Assembly (NCBI GenBank): GCA_003971905.1
Contig: RSEE01000045.1
Span: 434,001-498,000 of the forward strand
Origin: Moniliella sp. 'wahieum'
Lineage: Eukaryota; Basidiomycota; Moniliellomycetes; Moniliellales; Moniliellaceae
Length of the DNA: 64,000 nt
Direction of reading: 5' to 3'
The notes under the pieces are model-generated. The model saw only the letters and a list, made by a program, of their open reading frames with translations, did no database searches and was not told the DNA's origin. A program made the translations under genes and the position numbers. Shown one piece after another: positions 62,461 to 64,000 of the stretch (its first letter is position 1; each line of letters begins with the position of its first letter).

Positions 62461-64000
62461 GCTGGGCAGGGATGGAGAAGGAGGGGAAGACGGGGATACG
62501 GGACAGGAATGGCGGAGGCGGGAGGGGGATTATATACTACGGGCCGTAGTGCGAGATGGAGCTCGGGGGGGCAGGCGGAGGGGATGCCTGAAAATGGGTG
62601 GTTCAGTTTACTAAAAGCAGACTGCTAAGCGTCCGTCGCAATAGTAGGCGGCGAGCGGCCAAACGGTGCAGATGACGAGAGATGGCAGACAAGACGGCGG
62701 GAGTGGGTGCCCCATTGGGGGCTGTGGGGATGTGCGGCAAACGATGGGCCATGATTGATCATGCATCGCCCAGGCGCTGATGCTGCGCTCAGCGCTCCCT
62801 CGTTACTCGTCACTAGTCATTCGAACCTGCAGCGGCCGAGACGAACATGCAGGTTGGATTAGATCTTGCTCTTGGCTCTGAGCGCCTTGTCATGCACCCG
62901 TCCTGTCCGCCCTGCCTCGATCAGGCAGCAGGGGACGCTGGCCCCGTGCCGCGCCTGCGCTCCGCCTGCATGCCAGTGCGGCCCCGTGCCCGTGCCCTGC
63001 GGGCCCCTGGGCCACTCGCCACGGGCCATCGGCCGTTGCTGGCACGTGAGGCAGGAGCATCGCATGGCGGCACTGCTGGCGCGTGGGCATGAGCAGCGGC
63101 GGAACGCGTCGAGTCTGATTTGATGCGTCGCTTGACCCCTGCCCCGCGCTAAGCCAGCCCCCACACCGCCCCCGTGCGGTCCCCGCAGTGGTTGTGTTAG
63201 CTGTCCCCACGGGCGTTTGAAATTGGAAGGACGGGAACGGTGAGCTCACCAGTGCTAGCGACTACTGACTAATGCGTCGTGCTAGTGACGAGCTAGTGAC
63301 GCATGATGTGACGCATGACGTGTGACGCGGAAGGGAGGGCCGTTGAACGTTGACGTTGATGTTGATGTGACATGCATGACATGTGCAGTGAACGTTTGAA
63401 CGCGCCTCTCGCTGCCCCCGTCCGGGATGCGAGGTGCGATGGCAGCCTCCAGCGCGTCAGCGCGTCAGCGCGTCAGCGGCCACGGGCATCGAGGGACTGC
63501 AGCCGCCTGCGCTCGCCACTGCCCCTGCGCCGGCCACGTGAGACGCATTTGTCGGGCACCTTGTCAAATGCACTGGAATATTGACGCTAGACGGTCGGAC
63601 ACCGTCGGACACCGGCCCTGACACTCCGGCAGTGCACCGCTCCCACGCCGCCGCTCGTCCAACCCATTCAGCCAACGCTTGTCCAGCAGTGTTGCGGCCA
63701 AGTGCCATTATGCATGGCGCATTATGTGGTAGCCTGAGCCTGCCTGCGAATTGGCAGGACCGAACGATGAACGTCCTGGACAATACTGAACCTTGGCGTC
63801 TGGGCATGATGCACATGATAAACCGGTAACGTTTGGCGTTCAGCCTAAGCACTCTGCCACTGTCATCCGCCACTCCAGGCCACGCACCTCCGGACCTCTC
63901 AGACTCAGATCTCGCAGACCGCTCTCAATCTCACATCTCACATCTCTCAAAGGTCAGCCTGAGGCCCGAGGGCCTGACCGGCCTGATCTGACGCGTCCGA
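62461..64000. repeat. Transporter promoter, then intergenic word-repeat region to the window edge
   Basis: A TATATAAT box (62529-62536, minus strand) lies about 70 nt upstream of the transporter ATG. From 62750 onward I see no gene. Between 63260 and 63480 words abound: CTAGTGACGAGCTAGTGACG, TGATGTGACGCATGACGTGT, GTTGAACGTTGACGTTGATG and TCAGCGCGTCAGCGCGTCAG. The last 100 nt repeat the CTCAGA/GATCTCG style. Confidence 0.55.

Noticed and set aside
1..64000. A secondary-metabolite cluster or defence-type gene system
   Set aside because: Genes are housekeeping functions with independent promoters and mixed orientation; no polyketide, NRPS, terpene synthase, NLR or other system-defining genes are visible.

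Overview
This window is nuclear DNA of a filamentous basidiomycete, most likely an Agaricomycete. The genes carry short GT..AG introns of about 48-92 nt, Pol III tRNA genes with canonical introns, and fungal-type proteins: a Mep ammonium permease, an Rck2/Srk1 kinase, and a seven-helix DUF6533-type receptor-like protein that is typical of mushroom-forming fungi. Cantharellales (Rhizoctonia/Ceratobasidium relatives) is my guess for the order, but nothing I can see proves it.

Layout, left to right. 0-3 kb: the 3' end of a coiled-coil protein gene, then a membrane-anchored, LEA/apolipoprotein-like protein. 3.7-8.5 kb: FAHD1-type hydrolase (+), splicing factor RBM22/Slt11 (-) and an FSH1-family serine hydrolase (-). 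9.5-19.5 kb: tRNA-Pro(AGG), a long coiled-coil protein, tRNA-Cys(GCA), a tiny MGSCFSS protein whose first intron follows the ATG directly, an orphan protein and a Wss1/WLM protease. 20.3-26.4 kb: symplekin (+), tRNA-Ser(GCT) and galactokinase (-). 26.4-44.5 kb is gene-poor. It holds two copies of a promoter-bearing LTR-like repeat (27.63-28.10 and 42.00-42.45 kb), BolA3, a membrane-anchored coiled-coil protein, the seven-helix protein and a decayed zinc-knuckle/coiled-coil locus. 44.5-54.6 kb is dense: Ydj1-type DnaJ, TRAPPC4/Trs23, tRNA-Pro(TGG), mitochondrial EF-G2, TBC1D20/Gyp8-like RabGAP and Rck2/Srk1-like kinase. 57.9-62.5 kb: ammonium permease and an MFS DHA1 transporter.

The genes form no operon or cluster. 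They are mostly housekeeping: mRNA processing (RBM22, symplekin), membrane traffic (TRAPPC4 and the RabGAP, both ER-Golgi/Rab1), mitochondrial translation and Fe-S work (EF-G2, BolA3), chaperoning, DNA-protein crosslink repair, galactose and nitrogen uptake, and stress signalling.

One fact governs how the window must be read. Nearly every conserved gene is broken into frames by single-base indels, mostly deletions and many in or beside short homopolymers, while the protein sequence stays conserved on both sides. This looks like an under-polished long-read assembly, not gene decay. I therefore give gene spans from conserved start to conserved stop; simple open reading frames would wrongly split almost every gene here.
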